Shown piece by piece: positions 62,929 through 64,000 of a stretch of 64,000 bases of DNA. The translations under genes were made by a program, and so were the position numbers. Under the pieces are notes generated by a model that saw only the letters and a list, made by a program, of their open reading frames with translations, was not told where the DNA came from and did not search any database. The stretch lies in assembly GCF_049860565.1 (NCBI RefSeq), contig NZ_CP172056.1:2604001-2668000 (forward strand), in the 5' to 3' direction. Within the stretch, counting starts at the first letter, position 1, and every line of letters begins with the position of its first letter. This DNA comes from Desulfitobacterium_A nosdiversum. GTDB taxonomy: Bacteria > Bacillota > Desulfitobacteriia > Desulfitobacteriales > Desulfitobacteriaceae.

Positions 62929-64000
62929 ATGGATTTATTGATTAAAAACGGGACAATTATCACTTCAACGGAGACTTATCAAGCTGATATCGCTGTGAAG
63001 GACGGAATAATCGCTGCGATTGGCAAAGACTTTCCGGAAGATGGAGCCACCGTGGTCGATGCGCAGGGCAAGCTGGTTTTGCCGGGAGCGATTGATGCTC
63101 ATACTCATTTAGCCATGCCTTTTGGCGGGACAATATCGGCAGACAGCTATATGTCTGGAACACGGGCTGCGGCCTGCGGCGGAGTGACCACTGTTTTTGA
63201 TTATCCTGTGCAGAGAAAGGGAATGTCCATTCTCGAATTGGTCAACGAGAAAAAGGCGGTCTGCGAAAAAGAGGCGTGCATCGATTATGCCTTACATTGC
63301 TGTATTACCGATTTGAACGGCGGAGCTATCTTAGAGGAAATGGAAAAGGCAGTGGAGGAAGGCATAAGCAGCTTTAAGTGCTTCTTCGTTTATAAAAAGG
63401 AAGGCATGATGGTTGATGACGGTACCTTTGCCAAATTGCTGTTGCGGGCCAAGGAAATCGGGGCGATGATTAACATCCATGCCGAAAATCCGGACCTTAT
63501 CGATTTGAATATTGAACAATTTCAAAAAGAGGGGAAAACTTCAGCTTGGTATCATTATCTGAGCCGTCCCGAGTTTGTCGAAGCCGAAGCTGACAAGAGA
63601 GCCATCCATTGGGCTAAAAGTCTTGATGCCCCCCTCTATATTGTTCACATGGCGGACAAGGAAGGGTTGGAAGCAGCCATTGATGCCAAACGGGATGGCT
63701 ATGAGGTGTTTGTGGAGACCTGTCCGCAGTATCTTGAATTTACCAGCGAGGTTTATAAGCGGGAGGATGGGCGGAACTTTGTCTGTTCACCGCCGATGAA
63801 AGGCCAAGAAAGCCAGGATGCCCTATGGAAAGCGATTAAGACCGGCGGAATTGACACGATTGCCACGGATCACTGTCCCTTCCAAAGCTATGAAAAGGAC
63901 TGGGGCAAGGATGATTTTACCAAGATCCCCAATGGCTGCGCAGGTATTGAAAATATGTATCCTTATATGTTGGCGGCGGCCAATGAAGGCAAAATTACCT
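62929..64000 (+). CDS. hydA: Dihydropyrimidinase/hydantoinase, 3'-truncated by the window
   Basis: The frame opens with ATG at 62929 behind GGAGGGG and remains open through the last base, giving 357 residues. Metal ligands are His58 and His60 in DAHTHL, the carboxylated lysine is Lys150 in SSFKCFF, and IHAEN, YIVHMA and ATDHCPF provide the remaining sites. It opens cyclic ureides such as dihydrouracil to N-carbamoyl-beta-alanine. Last visible gene of the pyrimidine/ureide operon. Confidence 0.93.
   Translation, partial: MDLLIKNGTIITSTETYQADIAVKDGIIAAIGKDFPEDGATVVDAQGKLVLPGAIDAHTHLAMPFGGTISADSYMSGTRAAACGGVTTVFDYPVQRKGMSILELVNEKKAVCEKEACIDYALHCCITDLNGGAILEEMEKAVEEGISSFKCFFVYKKEGMMVDDGTFAKLLLRAKEIGAMINIHAENPDLIDLNIEQFQKEGKTSAWYHYLSRPEFVEAEADKRAIHWAKSLDAPLYIVHMADKEGLEAAIDAKRDGYEVFVETCPQYLEFTSEVYKREDGRNFVCSPPMKGQESQDALWKAIKTGGIDTIATDHCPFQSYEKDWGKDDFTKIPNGCAGIENMYPYMLAAANEGKIT

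Overview
The window looks like the chromosome of an anaerobic, low-to-mid-GC Firmicute, most likely a Desulfitobacterium/Desulfosporosinus-type member of the Clostridia. This is inferred from the oxygen-sensitive 4-hydroxybutyryl-CoA dehydratase, AdhE, selenium-linked genes (YgeY family; an in-frame-UGA selenoprotein) and the DUF1659/DUF2922/YvrJ cassette. No rRNA, tRNA or CRISPR array was seen.

Layout. 1-5.3 kb: end of a permease gene, then a 4-hydroxybutyrate fermentation operon (abfD, NifU-like scaffold, small Cys-rich protein, CoA-transferase). 5.3-9.2 kb: a short gene interrupted by an in-frame TGA followed by a SECIS-like hairpin (a probable selenoprotein), then adhE and a metallo-beta-lactamase-fold hydrolase. 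9.4-10.8 kb: the DUF1659, DUF2922, YvrJ and amidase cassette. 10.8-25 kb: housekeeping and metabolic genes (SEC-C protein, threonine aldolase, Ca2+/H+ antiporter, ExoIII, EamA exporter, RocB-like peptidase, a MntA/HepT toxin-antitoxin pair, YdcF, two RMD1/YagE-like proteins, SpeD, DUF1848 protein, a secreted four-repeat protein).

25.3-48.3 kb is an A+T-richer defence island. It starts with a Wadjet-like SMC operon (JetA, JetB, JetC) in which the expected JetD nuclease is absent and the fourth gene encodes an uncharacterised N-terminal region fused to an intact Ser/Thr protein kinase. It continues with IS3-family transposase fragments around an orphan A+T-rich gene, a McrB-like GTPase/DUF2357-nuclease pair, several frameshifted remnants, an Mrr-like endonuclease with a DUF1643-like partner, and a type I restriction-modification system in the order R-S-M. 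The kinase-bearing Wadjet variant is the best candidate for an undescribed system.

48.3-56 kb holds two nitroreductases, a long ORF joining an ECF sigma factor to anti-sigma-like and DUF4367-like domains (with an internal ribosome-binding site), a YbjQ protein, a lipoprotein, DltD and a polysaccharide deacetylase. 56.3-64 kb is a catabolic operon: PucR-type activator, class III aminotransferase, iron-dependent alcohol dehydrogenase, two YgeY-type M20 hydrolases and a dihydropyrimidinase cut by the window end. Together they suggest reductive pyrimidine (or related ureide/hydantoin) breakdown through beta-alanine and malonate semialdehyde to 3-hydroxypropionate. Both pucR and the aminotransferase gene have a terminator hairpin in the leader just before the start codon.
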